Positions 7,114 to 14,373 of a stretch of 19,486 nucleotides of DNA are shown in pieces. A program made the translations under genes and the position numbers. Position 1 is the first letter of the stretch; each line of letters opens with the position of its first letter. The DNA is from DATLED01 sp046597375 (GTDB lineage Bacteria; Actinomycetota; Acidimicrobiia; Acidimicrobiales; CADCTF01): NCBI GenBank assembly GCA_046597375.1, contig JBKJKM010000206.1, positions 1 through 19,486 on the forward strand, in the 5' to 3' direction. The notes under the pieces were generated by a model. That model was not told where the DNA came from. It was given only the letters and a program-made list of their open reading frames with translations, and searched no databases.

Positions 7114-8123
7114 CAGCGTTCGAGGGTCAGCGCGATGACGCGCCCGGCCACATGGCGCTCGAGTGTGACGTTCGTCCTGGTATCCGGCAGCGACGGCTCG
7201 AAGCGCACGACGTCGGTCGTGAGCGGCTGACCGCCGTATTGCACACCCTCCCCGTCAACGGCTGTCCAACGTGGGGGCGGCGCCGGCACCTCGAAGACGA
7301 CGACGGCCCGCCAGTGGTCGGTCCAGCGCTCCATCGAGACCCACCAGCCACCGGGAAAATGTTGGGCCACCGCCACCACCTCGAGGAGACTCGAGACGCC
7401 AGCGGGTTTCACGAGTTCGCCGATGTACCGGTCGAAACGGTCGAGGGCCGTCCCGTCGAGCGCCAGGACATCAGCGACCGCCTGCACGCGACATCGGGAT
7501 CCATTGATGGTGTCCACGTGAGCCGGGTCTCGGCGCGCCGCTGCCACCTCCGTCACCACGACGGCATCGATATAACGCGAGGGGGACGTCTCGGTCGTCA
7601 CGGGAACCACTTCGGTTGCGCGCACACCGTCGTCGAGTTCCACCGTCACCGACGCCCCCGACGCGTCTCGAATCTCCAGACGGCGGTCGTCGACACCGGT
7701 GGCCCCGACCAGGAGGCTGGGTGCCACGGAGCCGTCGACCCCGACCACACGCGCCACGGTCCGGTCGGACCAGAGCTCGGCACTGGTGACGCGTACGCCG
7801 CCGAGTGCGGCATCGACAGACACCACGGCGTGCAAGACCGGACGCCCGTCACCCGCCGCAGCGGCGTACAACCTGGTCGGGTCGAGCTGCGGCCGCGTCG
7901 GCACGAGCCACGATGCTCCACGCACGACCAATGCGTCGACGACGTCGGAGACCAACGCCGTACCGGCGTCAGAGCTGAGAGCGCCGATTCCGACGAGAGC
8001 CAACACCGCCGCCTCGAAACCGTCCATCCGGCGCACGGTGTCGAGCACCGGCTCGTGGCCCACGGCGGAGGTCACCGACTCGGCATGAAGCCGCAAGCGA
8101 TACTCCGCCTCGGCGGCGTTCAC
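7113..8123 (-). CDS. Unrecognised 336-residue protein, coupled to murA
   Basis: I do not recognise this protein. It begins with a helical segment (MNAAEAEYRLRLHAESVTSAVGH and onward), then has a small Ala/Gly/Val-rich stretch, and then a long beta-rich middle and C-terminal part. Notable are PRYIDAVVVTEVAAARRD-like strands near residues 180-200 and FPGGWWVSMERWTDHWRAVVVFEVPAPPPRW near 255-285, a Trp-rich block. There is no signal peptide and no convincing membrane helix. The GTG start overlaps the murA stop (GTGA at 8120-8123), and the stop overlaps the start of the next unknown gene. The arrangement murA, then this gene, then the 266-residue gene suggests a link with the cell envelope, but that is inference from position only. 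Confidence 0.72.
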   Translation of the reverse strand: MNAAEAEYRLRLHAESVTSAVGHEPVLDTVRRMDGFEAAVLALVGIGALSSDAGTALVSDVVDALVVRGASWLVPTRPQLDPTRLYAAAAGDGRPVLHAVVSVDAALGGVRVTSAELWSDRTVARVVGVDGSVAPSLLVGATGVDDRRLEIRDASGASVTVELDDGVRATEVVPVTTETSPSRYIDAVVVTEVAAARRDPAHVDTINGSRCRVQAVADVLALDGTALDRFDRYIGELVKPAGVSSLLEVVAVAQHFPGGWWVSMERWTDHWRAVVVFEVPAPPPRWTAVDGEGVQYGGQPLTTDVVRFEPSLPDTRTNVTLERHVAGRVIALTLER

Positions 8124-9379
8124 GGTTCGCGCACGCGCTCCACGTCGGCGCCGAGGGAGCGCAGCTTTCCGACGAAGTCCTCGTAGCCGCGATCGATGTG
8201 GAGGGTGTCCTGCACCTCGGTCTCGCCCTCGGCCACCAGTCCGGCGAGCACGACGGCGACGCCGGCCCGGACGTCGTGCGCCTTCACCTTGGCCCCGGAC
8301 AGGGCCTCGACTCCACGCACGACGGCGTGGTGACCCTCGGTCCGGATGTCGGCGCCCATGCGGTTGAGTTCGGCGACATAGGCGAAGCGGTTGTCGTGGA
8401 AGATGTTCTCGGTGACGATGCCGACACCGTCAGCGACCGCCAACATGGCGACGAGCATCGGCTTGTAATCGGTGGCGATGCCCGGGTAGGGCAACGTGGC
8501 CACATCGGTCGAGCGCAGTCGGCCCGTGCCGGCGGCCCACAATCCCGAGCTCGACGGGGAAACCCGCACCCCCATGTCGGCCATCTTCTGGACAACCATG
8601 TCCATGTGCTCGGGCCGGGCGCCCTCGACGGTGACTTCGCCACCGGCGATCCCTACGGCTGCAACCCAGGTCGCCGCCTCGATGCGGTCGGGGATCACGG
8701 TGTGCTCGACGGCGCGCAGCTCGTCGACACCCTCGACCTCGATCGTCGACGTACCGGCTCCGGTGACCCGAGCGCCCATCCGGTTGAGCATTGCCGCCAG
8801 ATCAGCGACCTCGGGCTCTCTCGCAGCGTTCTCGATCACCGTGGTGCCCTTGGCCAACACGGCCGCCATGAGCAAGTTGTCGGTCGCCGTGTGGCTCGGG
8901 AACTCGAGCACGATCCGGGCACCGAGGAGACGCTCGCATCGGGCCTCGATGTTGCCGTGGACGACGTCGAACTCGGCCCCCATCGCCTCGAGACCCTTCA
9001 GGTGCATGTCGATCGGACGCGTGCCGAAGTTGTCGCCTCCCGGGAGCGAAACCTTGGCCCGCCCGAAGCGCGTCAGCAGGGGGCCAAGCACCACGATCGA
9101 AGCCCGCATGCGCTCGACGAGCTCGTAGGGAGCCTCGGGCACCAGGTCGGACGACCGGTGGATTCCGAGGTCGGATCCGTTGCGCTTCGTATCGACACCC
9201 ATCGAGACGAGGAGGTCGCACATGATCTCGACGTCGATGATGTGCGGCACGTTGTGCAGCACGAAGTCGCCCTCGGCGAGCACGGTGGCCGCCATCAACT
9301 TGAGCACGGAGTTCTTGGCTCCGCTCACCCGAACCGTGCCCGACAGAGGACCGTTGGGGCGGACGAGAAAGCGATCCAT
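8120..9379 (-). CDS. murA: UDP-N-acetylglucosamine 1-carboxyvinyltransferase (MurA), Asp active-site variant
   Basis: The protein has 419 residues, full length for MurA, which transfers enolpyruvate from PEP to UDP-GlcNAc in the first committed step of peptidoglycan synthesis. The PEP/UDP-GlcNAc site blocks LSGTVRVSGAKNSVLKLMAA (12-31) and HTATDNLLMAA are present, as is the active-site loop SLPGGDNFGTRPIDMHL. In Escherichia coli MurA the residue after PGG is Cys115, the target of fosfomycin; here it is Asp (D116). Asp at this site is known from mycobacteria and chlamydiae and confers resistance to fosfomycin. The ATG at 9379 is preferred: it begins with the expected MDRFLVRP and lies 6 nt after a GATACT box, suggesting a leaderless message. 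The stop overlaps the next gene. Confidence 0.96.
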   Translation of the reverse strand: MDRFLVRPNGPLSGTVRVSGAKNSVLKLMAATVLAEGDFVLHNVPHIIDVEIMCDLLVSMGVDTKRNGSDLGIHRSSDLVPEAPYELVERMRASIVVLGPLLTRFGRAKVSLPGGDNFGTRPIDMHLKGLEAMGAEFDVVHGNIEARCERLLGARIVLEFPSHTATDNLLMAAVLAKGTTVIENAAREPEVADLAAMLNRMGARVTGAGTSTIEVEGVDELRAVEHTVIPDRIEAATWVAAVGIAGGEVTVEGARPEHMDMVVQKMADMGVRVSPSSSGLWAAGTGRLRSTDVATLPYPGIATDYKPMLVAMLAVADGVGIVTENIFHDNRFAYVAELNRMGADIRTEGHHAVVRGVEALSGAKVKAHDVRAGVAVVLAGLVAEGETEVQDTLHIDRGYEDFVGKLRSLGADVERVREP

Positions 9380-9385
9380 GCGCTC

Positions 9386-9391
9386 AGTATC
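9386..9391 (-). promoter_or_regulatory. Candidate -10 box of murA (leaderless)
   Basis: GATACT on the minus strand lies 6 nt before the murA ATG, which places the transcription start at or next to the start codon. No Shine-Dalgarno is present. The box deviates from TANNNT only at its first base. Confidence 0.45.
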
Positions 9392-9401
9392 CCCGCTCCG
9401 T

Positions 9402-9421
9402 GGGCCCGCTGTCGCGGGCCC
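9402..9421. other. 8-bp hairpin between divergent murA and MFS genes
   Basis: GGGCCCGC (9402-9409) and GCGGGCCC (9414-9421) form a perfect inverted repeat around TGTC. It lies between the two divergent -10 boxes, directly abutting that of the MFS gene. It could be an operator, or a structure in DNA; it cannot be in either leaderless mRNA. The function is inference. Confidence 0.45.
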
Positions 9422-9427
9422 TAAGCT
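9422..9427 (+). promoter_or_regulatory. Candidate -10 box of the MFS gene (leaderless)
   Basis: TAAGCT lies 7 nt before the TTG at 9435, with no Shine-Dalgarno between them. This supports TTG as the start of a leaderless message. Confidence 0.45.
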
Positions 9428-9434
9428 CGCCCGC

Positions 9435-10958
9435 TTGCCGAGACTCGTCACGACCGCCCAGGTCCGCCGGGCCCGTCTCGAGGAGTTGCGCACGCCGAGA
9501 GCGGGCCTCGTCGTCGAAACGCAGGACGAGGACGGGTCGTTCCTGGCCATCGGCGGACCCGTCGAGGAGTACCGGCGGACGCTCGAAGTCACCGATGCCG
9601 ACGACGGCACCGACGAGGTAGTCGTCACCCAGACCGTGGTCTACCGCTTCGTTTTCCCCTTCCTGGGTTGGATGCTGGCGTTCCCCTATCGGCGCGTCCT
9701 CGGTGGGCTCGGCTCACCCGATCGCCATCCGTGGTGGGCGCCCCCCGAGCCGGTCGACCCTCGCGCGGCGGCCATGCTCGGCTCCCTGTGCGCCCTTGCG
9801 GCCGTGGCCGCCTACCCCGGCGTGCTGATCGGCCAGACCATCGAGTTCGCACGCGAGGAGCTTGGCTTCTCGGCCTCCTCGCAGAGCTTCGCCTTGGCCG
9901 CCGTGCGGGGCGACTTCCTCGTGGCGCTCGTCGTGGTCGGCTTCGCCGACCGGCGGGGCCGCCGCATCGTCACCTTGGTCTCCATCGCTGCCGGGTGCCT
10001 CCTCAACGCCACCAGCGCGCTGGCGCCCAACCTCGAGGTGTTGGTGGCGTTGCAGATCATCGGTCGCGGTTTCCTCACGGGTGCCGCGTTGTTGATCGGC
10101 ATCATGGCGGCTGAGGAAATGCCCGCCGGTTGCCGGGCCTACGCCGTGAGCCTGCTCACCATCGTCGGCGCCTTCGGCGCCGGCACCGCGCTCCTCGCTC
10201 TTCCCCTCGCCGACCTCGGCGACGGCAAGGGCTGGCGTCTCCTGTTCGTGCTCGCCCTCGTCGGCCTTCCACTCGTCGTCCTCTTCGGGCGGCACCTCCC
10301 GGAGAGCCGGCGGTTCCGGGCACCCCACACCGACGTCCGACTGACGGGCCACGGGCGTCGCCTCTGGTTGCTCGGGGTCAGCGCCTTCCTGTTTGCGCTG
10401 TTCCTCGCCCCCGCCTCGCAGTACCAGACGGTGTTCCTGCGTCGTGAGCGGGGTTTCTCCGCCGCCCGCATCAGCCTCTTCGCCATCGGGACGAACGTGT
10501 GGGGCGGCATCGGCATCGTGGCCGGCGGGCGGTTGGCTGATGTCCGTGGACGCCGGGTGGTGGCCGCCGTCGGCATCTTCGGCGGCGTCGGCTGCACGGT
10601 GCTCATGTTCTTCTCGGCGGGCTGGACCATCTGGGCCTGGTCGGTGATCGGTTCGGTGGTCGGCGCCGTCACGGTCCCGGCCCTCGGCGTCTACGGGCCG
10701 GAGCTGTTCCCGACGTCGTTGCGGGGCCGGGCCAACGGAATCATCAGCGGCGTCGGCAGGATCGGGAGCGTGGTCGGGCTCGTGGTGATCGCCCTCCTCG
10801 TCAACGACAACCAGCCATTGGCCCCGATCATCGCCCTGCTCGCCATCGGGCCGGCACTCCTGATGGTCCTCGTGCTCGTCGCCTATCCCGAGACGGCCCA
10901 CCGTGAACTCGAGGACCTCAATCCGGAAGACGCTGCGCCACTACCCTCCACTCCCTGA
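9435..10958 (+). CDS. Major facilitator superfamily transporter with cytosolic N-terminal extension
   Basis: From the TTG at 9435 this gives 507 residues. The frame is open further upstream, into murA on the opposite strand, but no start there is supported. The core is an MFS permease with about twelve membrane segments. The signature loop between helices 2 and 3 is GFADRRGRRIV, and its counterpart in the second half is GGRLADVRGRRVV. An RHLPESRRF block ends the first half, and YGPELFPTSLRGRANGI resembles the sugar/organic-acid porter subfamily. The first 70 or so residues (RRARLEEL, then an acidic segment EVTDADDGTDEVVV) are an extra cytosolic domain, followed by a hydrophobic stretch (YRFVFPFLGWMLAFPYRRV). 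The substrate cannot be told. The stop overlaps the start of the Wzz/BY-kinase-like gene (TGATG), which suggests a role in exopolysaccharide or envelope export. Confidence 0.85.
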   Translation: MPRLVTTAQVRRARLEELRTPRAGLVVETQDEDGSFLAIGGPVEEYRRTLEVTDADDGTDEVVVTQTVVYRFVFPFLGWMLAFPYRRVLGGLGSPDRHPWWAPPEPVDPRAAAMLGSLCALAAVAAYPGVLIGQTIEFAREELGFSASSQSFALAAVRGDFLVALVVVGFADRRGRRIVTLVSIAAGCLLNATSALAPNLEVLVALQIIGRGFLTGAALLIGIMAAEEMPAGCRAYAVSLLTIVGAFGAGTALLALPLADLGDGKGWRLLFVLALVGLPLVVLFGRHLPESRRFRAPHTDVRLTGHGRRLWLLGVSAFLFALFLAPASQYQTVFLRRERGFSAARISLFAIGTNVWGGIGIVAGGRLADVRGRRVVAAVGIFGGVGCTVLMFFSAGWTIWAWSVIGSVVGAVTVPALGVYGPELFPTSLRGRANGIISGVGRIGSVVGLVVIALLVNDNQPLAPIIALLAIGPALLMVLVLVAYPETAHRELEDLNPEDAAPLPSTP

Positions 10959-12472
10959 TGGGCCTGTCCGAGCACCTGCGCGTGATCTGGCGACGCAAGT
11001 GGCGCATCCTGGCCGTTGCCCTCGTCCTCGCCGGCATCGTCTACATCCGCAGCGATGCCGCACCCGAGGAGTACCGAGCTCACGCGACGCTCGCCGTCTC
11101 TCCCGGCGCGACCGATGCGGCTGTCGAGGCCGCCGGACGTCTGGCTCGGTCGTACGCCGTGCTGGCCGAGACACGACCCGTGGTCGCCCTCGCCGTCGAC
11201 GAGGGAGGACTGCGCGTGGGCGCCTCGGCGGCCCGCGACCAGGTCGAAGCGGCGGCGTCCGACGACGGCTTCGTCGAGATCACCGGCGACGGGCGGTCTC
11301 CGCAGCGCGCCGAACAACTTGCGTCCTCGGTGGCGAATGCGCTCGTCACCACCGTGAAGGCACGGCAGGAGGCGGCGAGGGAGGAGACGGTGGCACCCTC
11401 GGCAGCAGCACTCGTCGACCTCGAACGACAACTCAGCTCGCGCGACCTTGCGGCCGATGCCCCGCTGCGGACGGCGCTGTTGGCCCGCTACAGCGAGCTG
11501 AACCGCGCCGTCACGGAAGCCCGGCTGCGGCCTCTCGACCGCATCGAAGTCGTCTCGCCCGCACGCGCCGGCTCCCGTCCGGTGGCGCCCATGCCCGCCC
11601 GAGACGGACTGCTGACGTTCCTGAGCGCGATCGCTGCCTTCTCCCTCCTGGCCGTACTCGTCGAGGTGCTGAGCGATCGCTTCAGCACCGAGCGGCCGGC
11701 CGAGGAGGTGACCCGCGTGACGGGCCTCCCGGTCCTGGCCGAGATCCCACGCGCTGGCGGTCCCGAGGTGGTCGAGGCCTTCCGCACGCTGCGCACGAGC
11801 CTCATGTTCATGTCGACCTCCGAACGGCTGCGCACCCTGGCCGTCGTCAGTGTCGACCCCGGTGCCGGCAAGACCTCGACGGCGCTCAACCTCGCACGGG
11901 AGGCGGCCGCCCTCGAAGTGCCGGTCGTGCTCATCGACGGCGACCTTCGCCGCCCGATCCTTCACGAGCGCCTCGGCCTCCCTCGCTCCCCCGGGCTCAG
12001 CGAGGCGCTGGCCGGCACGTCCGAGACAGCCGGTGCCGGGCACCTCCTGCAAGGTTGGCTCCGGGTGGTGCCGAGCGGGGCGCCGGTGGCCGATCCGGCC
12101 GGACTCTTCGGCGGCCGCGCCTTTCGGGAGGCCTTGGACGCCATGACCTGGGCCGAGTTGGTCGTCGTCGACACGCCCGCCGGCGGGCTCTTCGCCGATG
12201 CTCTCGCCATCGCTTCGCAGTGCGACGCAACCATCATCGTGGTCGACGCCGAGAAGTCGAAGCGCCGGCCGGTCCGCAACCTGGTCGAAAGCCTCCGCCA
12301 CGTGAGCGCCCAGCCGATCGGGATCGTGCTCAATCGCACGGAGCCGGCGCCGCGACCGTCGTACTACGAGATCAAGGAACCCCGAACGCCAAAGGGTGGC
12401 GGCAGAGGCACTCGGGCCGGGCCACCGACCTCGCTCAGCCGCGATCCAGGAGCGGCGCCAACCACGTCGTGA
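10958..12472 (+). CDS. Wzz/BY-kinase-like polysaccharide co-polymerase with P-loop ATPase domain
   Basis: The protein has 504 residues. It starts with a short cytosolic segment rich in Arg/Lys, a membrane helix at about 16-30, an extracytoplasmic Wzz-type region, and a second membrane helix at about 217-237. A cytosolic CpsD/CapB-type ATPase domain follows, with the linker EAFRTLRTSLMF (273-284), Walker A DPGAGKTST (300-308), Walker A' VVLIDGDLRRP (323-333) and Walker B LVVVDTPAG (401-409). Such proteins set chain length of capsule or exopolysaccharide. The P-loop reads GAGKT where BY-kinases usually have GEGKS/T. The C-terminal tail has only YY (469-470), not the Tyr cluster of autophosphorylating kinases, so kinase activity is uncertain. 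The gene is coupled to the MFS gene. No glycosyltransferases are nearby. Its last 38 bases overlap the convergent hydrolase gene. Confidence 0.86.
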   Translation: MGLSEHLRVIWRRKWRILAVALVLAGIVYIRSDAAPEEYRAHATLAVSPGATDAAVEAAGRLARSYAVLAETRPVVALAVDEGGLRVGASAARDQVEAAASDDGFVEITGDGRSPQRAEQLASSVANALVTTVKARQEAAREETVAPSAAALVDLERQLSSRDLAADAPLRTALLARYSELNRAVTEARLRPLDRIEVVSPARAGSRPVAPMPARDGLLTFLSAIAAFSLLAVLVEVLSDRFSTERPAEEVTRVTGLPVLAEIPRAGGPEVVEAFRTLRTSLMFMSTSERLRTLAVVSVDPGAGKTSTALNLAREAAALEVPVVLIDGDLRRPILHERLGLPRSPGLSEALAGTSETAGAGHLLQGWLRVVPSGAPVADPAGLFGGRAFREALDAMTWAELVVVDTPAGGLFADALAIASQCDATIIVVDAEKSKRRPVRNLVESLRHVSAQPIGIVLNRTEPAPRPSYYEIKEPRTPKGGGRGTRAGPPTSLSRDPGAAPTTS

Positions 12473-13025
12473 CGGCCTCGGCCACCGCCGCGTCCTTGCG
12501 TCGAAGACCGTGGTCGCCGCCCTCGAGCCACACGTGGGTGACTGCACCCGGGATGTGCTGGGTCGCCGCCTCGAGTTCGTCGGGCGTGGCGAAGGTGTCC
12601 CTCGTGCCCGACACGAAGAGGCAGGGCAGCTCCAACGCAGGGAAGTGCTCGGTTCTCAGCCGATCCGGCTTTCCCGGGGGGTGCAGCGGATAGGAGACGA
12701 GGACGAGGCCCCGGGCCGCCAGCCCCTCGGCGACGGCCATCGAGCAGATGCGGCCCCCCATCGAGCGCCCGCCCAGGAACAGGTCGCCGAGTTCCAGGTC
12801 GGATGCGGCTGCGAGCATGGATGCACCGGCGCGGACTGCTTCCAGGAGGATGGGTGGGCGATCCGGGGCCCGCCGGCCGGCGAGCGTGTAGGGGAAGTCC
12901 ATGCGCTCGACGGCGACACCGAGTCCGGTCACCGCCGCGTCGAGGGCGACGAGCGCCGGCTGGTCGCGTGTGGCGCTGGCGCCGGGCGTGAGCAACAGGC
13001 CGGCGTTCGGTCGCCTGGCGATCAT
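12435..13025 (-). CDS. Alpha/beta hydrolase, KANL3/Tex30-like (dienelactone hydrolase-like)
   Basis: This is a compact alpha/beta hydrolase of 196 residues. The nucleophile elbow is GGRSMGGR with S88. An Asp is likely at D143 in FVSGTRDTFATPDEL, and the catalytic His is H172 in EGGDHGLRRK. The first strand LLLTPGAS replaces the usual HGG oxyanion segment, as in the KANL3/Tex30 group. The substrate is unknown, probably an ester or thioester in the cytosol. The ATG at 13025 overlaps the stop of the J-domain gene (ATGA), so the two are coupled. The open frame extends far upstream inside the J-domain gene but looks like shadow. The 3' end overlaps the convergent Wzz/BY-kinase-like gene by 38 bp. 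Confidence 0.85.
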   Translation of the reverse strand: MIARRPNAGLLLTPGASATRDQPALVALDAAVTGLGVAVERMDFPYTLAGRRAPDRPPILLEAVRAGASMLAAASDLELGDLFLGGRSMGGRICSMAVAEGLAARGLVLVSYPLHPPGKPDRLRTEHFPALELPCLFVSGTRDTFATPDELEAATQHIPGAVTHVWLEGGDHGLRRKDAAVAEAVTTWLAPLLDRG

Positions 13026-13729
13026 GGCGCATGGAGGAGGATCCGGCGGGCCTCCGCCAGATCCTGGATGCGCTGCCCGGCGCCGTCGACATCGGCGCCG
13101 TGATCGGGATGGGACTCCCGGAGGAGGTTGCGGAACTGCTTCTGGACCTCGCTTCGGGCTGGTTCGGTTCCCGGGTCGAACCCGAGGATTCGGAGGGCCC
13201 AGCGCTCGTCGTTCGGGACGCCCCTCCGGCGAAAGCTCCCAGCCTCGTCGCCGGTGAGAAAGGCGAGGAGCTTCTCGTCGATGCCGCCTGTCCATCGCGT
13301 GGCCCGCCGCAGCAGCCGGAACACGTCGGCCCGCACCGAGTACGACAGCTGCCCGGCGGCGTACATGGCGCCGAGGATCTGCGGGAGCACGGCGCCGTGG
13401 CCATCGACCTCGAGCGTCATCTCGCCGCCGTCGTCGCCGACCAGGCGGTGGGCGCTGCGGTCGAGACCGTGGGTGTCGGCCTGGAAGCGATGGAGGATGG
13501 CGGGCTGCACGATTCGGGCACCCTGTTCGAGCTGGCCGAGCAGGCCTTCCACCCGTTCGAGCACCTCGTCGTCGTCGAGGGCACTCACCCCGGCGGCCAC
13601 GATGCCGGCCAGCAACAGCCCGCCGTGCCCCGGCGTGGGATCGGTCGGGAGGTACAGGCGGCCGAGGGCCACCCGCCTCGTCGGGGCATAGGGGCGCGAG
13701 TGTCGGACCTCGAGCTCGGCCAGGAGCAT
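13022..13729 (-). CDS. Protein with C-terminal J-domain (DnaJ-like, HPD motif)
   Basis: The protein has 235 residues. The last 60 or so look like a J-domain: ALRILGFDPGTEPARSEVQKQFRNLL, then the HPD tripeptide at 207-209 in RESHPDHGAD, then a last helix with DLAEARRIL. J-domains stimulate the ATPase of Hsp70 (DnaK) and deliver clients. The first 170 residues are a helical domain I do not recognise; there is no Gly/Phe-rich or zinc region, so it is not DnaJ itself. No membrane segment is seen. The ATG at 13729 lies 7 nt after a TAGCTT box, and no ribosome site is present. The stop overlaps the start of the alpha/beta hydrolase. Confidence 0.78.
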   Translation of the reverse strand: MLLAELEVRHSRPYAPTRRVALGRLYLPTDPTPGHGGLLLAGIVAAGVSALDDDEVLERVEGLLGQLEQGARIVQPAILHRFQADTHGLDRSAHRLVGDDGGEMTLEVDGHGAVLPQILGAMYAAGQLSYSVRADVFRLLRRATRWTGGIDEKLLAFLTGDEAGSFRRRGVPNDERWALRILGFDPGTEPARSEVQKQFRNLLRESHPDHGADVDGAGQRIQDLAEARRILLHAP

Positions 13730-13736
13730 CTGCGAG

Positions 13737-13742
13737 AAGCTA
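13737..13742 (-). promoter_or_regulatory. Candidate -10 box of the J-domain gene (leaderless)
   Basis: TAGCTT on the minus strand lies 7 nt before the ATG at 13729. It overlaps the stem-loop that follows the upstream gene. Confidence 0.4.
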
Positions 13743-13759
13743 AGCCGTCAGGCTCAGCT
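13738..13759 (-). terminator. Possible terminator stem-loop after the acidic 191-residue gene
   Basis: A 9-bp stem (13738-13746 with 13751-13759, one G-U pair on the RNA) with a TGAC loop begins right at the stop codon of the upstream gene. The T-tract is poor (TTCTCG). It could be a weak terminator or an mRNA-stabilising end. Confidence 0.35.
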
Positions 13760-14333
13760 ACACATAGCCGAAGAGGACGTCGCGCAAGCGCTGAGCGTGT
13801 CCTTGCACGAGATCGTCGTCGTCCTCCTGCTCCACGGCACGGCTCACCTCACCGGCCAGCTCCTGGACCCGACGCCACACCTCGGGATCGATACCGAAGG
13901 GGGGCGGGATGACACGGGCGGCGTCCGCGGCGTCGAAGAACTCGCCGGCCAGGGCGAGATCGCCGGGGTCGTCCTTGAGTCGATCGGCGGCCACGTACAG
14001 ATTGCCCATCACGGCGTAGTTCGCCTCGTCGTCGATGCCATCCTCCGGCGCCGCCTCCAGTGCATCCGGGCTCTCCACCTCGTCGAGGAGGCCGTCGACG
14101 ACCTCCTCGTCGTGCTCGCCCACGACCAGGTCGGTCCCGACCTCCCAGGGGCTGCCGGGCTCGTAGCCCTCGACCACGTCGGCGCCTGACGGCGTCTCCC
14201 ACTGGTGTTGGATCTCGGAACCGAGGAGGCGTTGCTCGAGGGCACCGCGCTGGTCGGCCGTCCACTCGTCCAGCTCGTAGACGATCACCTCGCCGCCCTC
14301 GCCGTTGTCCTCGCCGTCGCCGGTGTCGCTCAT
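13758..14333 (-). CDS. Acidic protein of unknown function
   Basis: The protein has 191 residues and is strongly acidic, with runs of Asp and Glu throughout. I do not recognise a family firmly. After a disordered acidic N-terminus, the segment VIVYELDEWTADQRGALEQRLLGSEIQHQWE, later followed by DLVVGEHDEEVVDGLLDEV, looks like a small ferredoxin-like fold reminiscent of DUF2007 proteins. The C-terminal half is helical (ANYAVMGNLYVAADRLKDD, then WRRVQELAGEVSRAVEQ). No signal peptide or membrane helix is present. The ATG at 14333 lies 7 nt after a TAGCCT box, so the message is probably leaderless. A hairpin follows the stop. Confidence 0.75.
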   Translation of the reverse strand: MSDTGDGEDNGEGGEVIVYELDEWTADQRGALEQRLLGSEIQHQWETPSGADVVEGYEPGSPWEVGTDLVVGEHDEEVVDGLLDEVESPDALEAAPEDGIDDEANYAVMGNLYVAADRLKDDPGDLALAGEFFDAADAARVIPPPFGIDPEVWRRVQELAGEVSRAVEQEDDDDLVQGHAQRLRDVLFGYV

Positions 14334-14340
14334 GGCGCGG

Positions 14341-14346
14341 AGGCTA
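14341..14346 (-). promoter_or_regulatory. Candidate -10 box of the acidic protein gene (leaderless)
   Basis: TAGCCT on the minus strand lies 7 nt before the ATG at 14333, without a Shine-Dalgarno. Confidence 0.45.
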
Positions 14347-14373
14347 GCGCCCGCTCATCGACCCCTCGGTTGC

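Noticed and set aside
8198..9424. Long plus-strand open frame opposite murA
   Set aside because: Antisense shadow; murA is unambiguous on the minus strand, and the composition is rich in His/Asp/Gly/Arg as expected for a mirrored frame.
10883..12547. 554-residue minus-strand open frame opposite the Wzz/BY-kinase-like gene
   Set aside because: It mirrors a gene with clear Walker motifs on the plus strand; no domain or start signal is seen.
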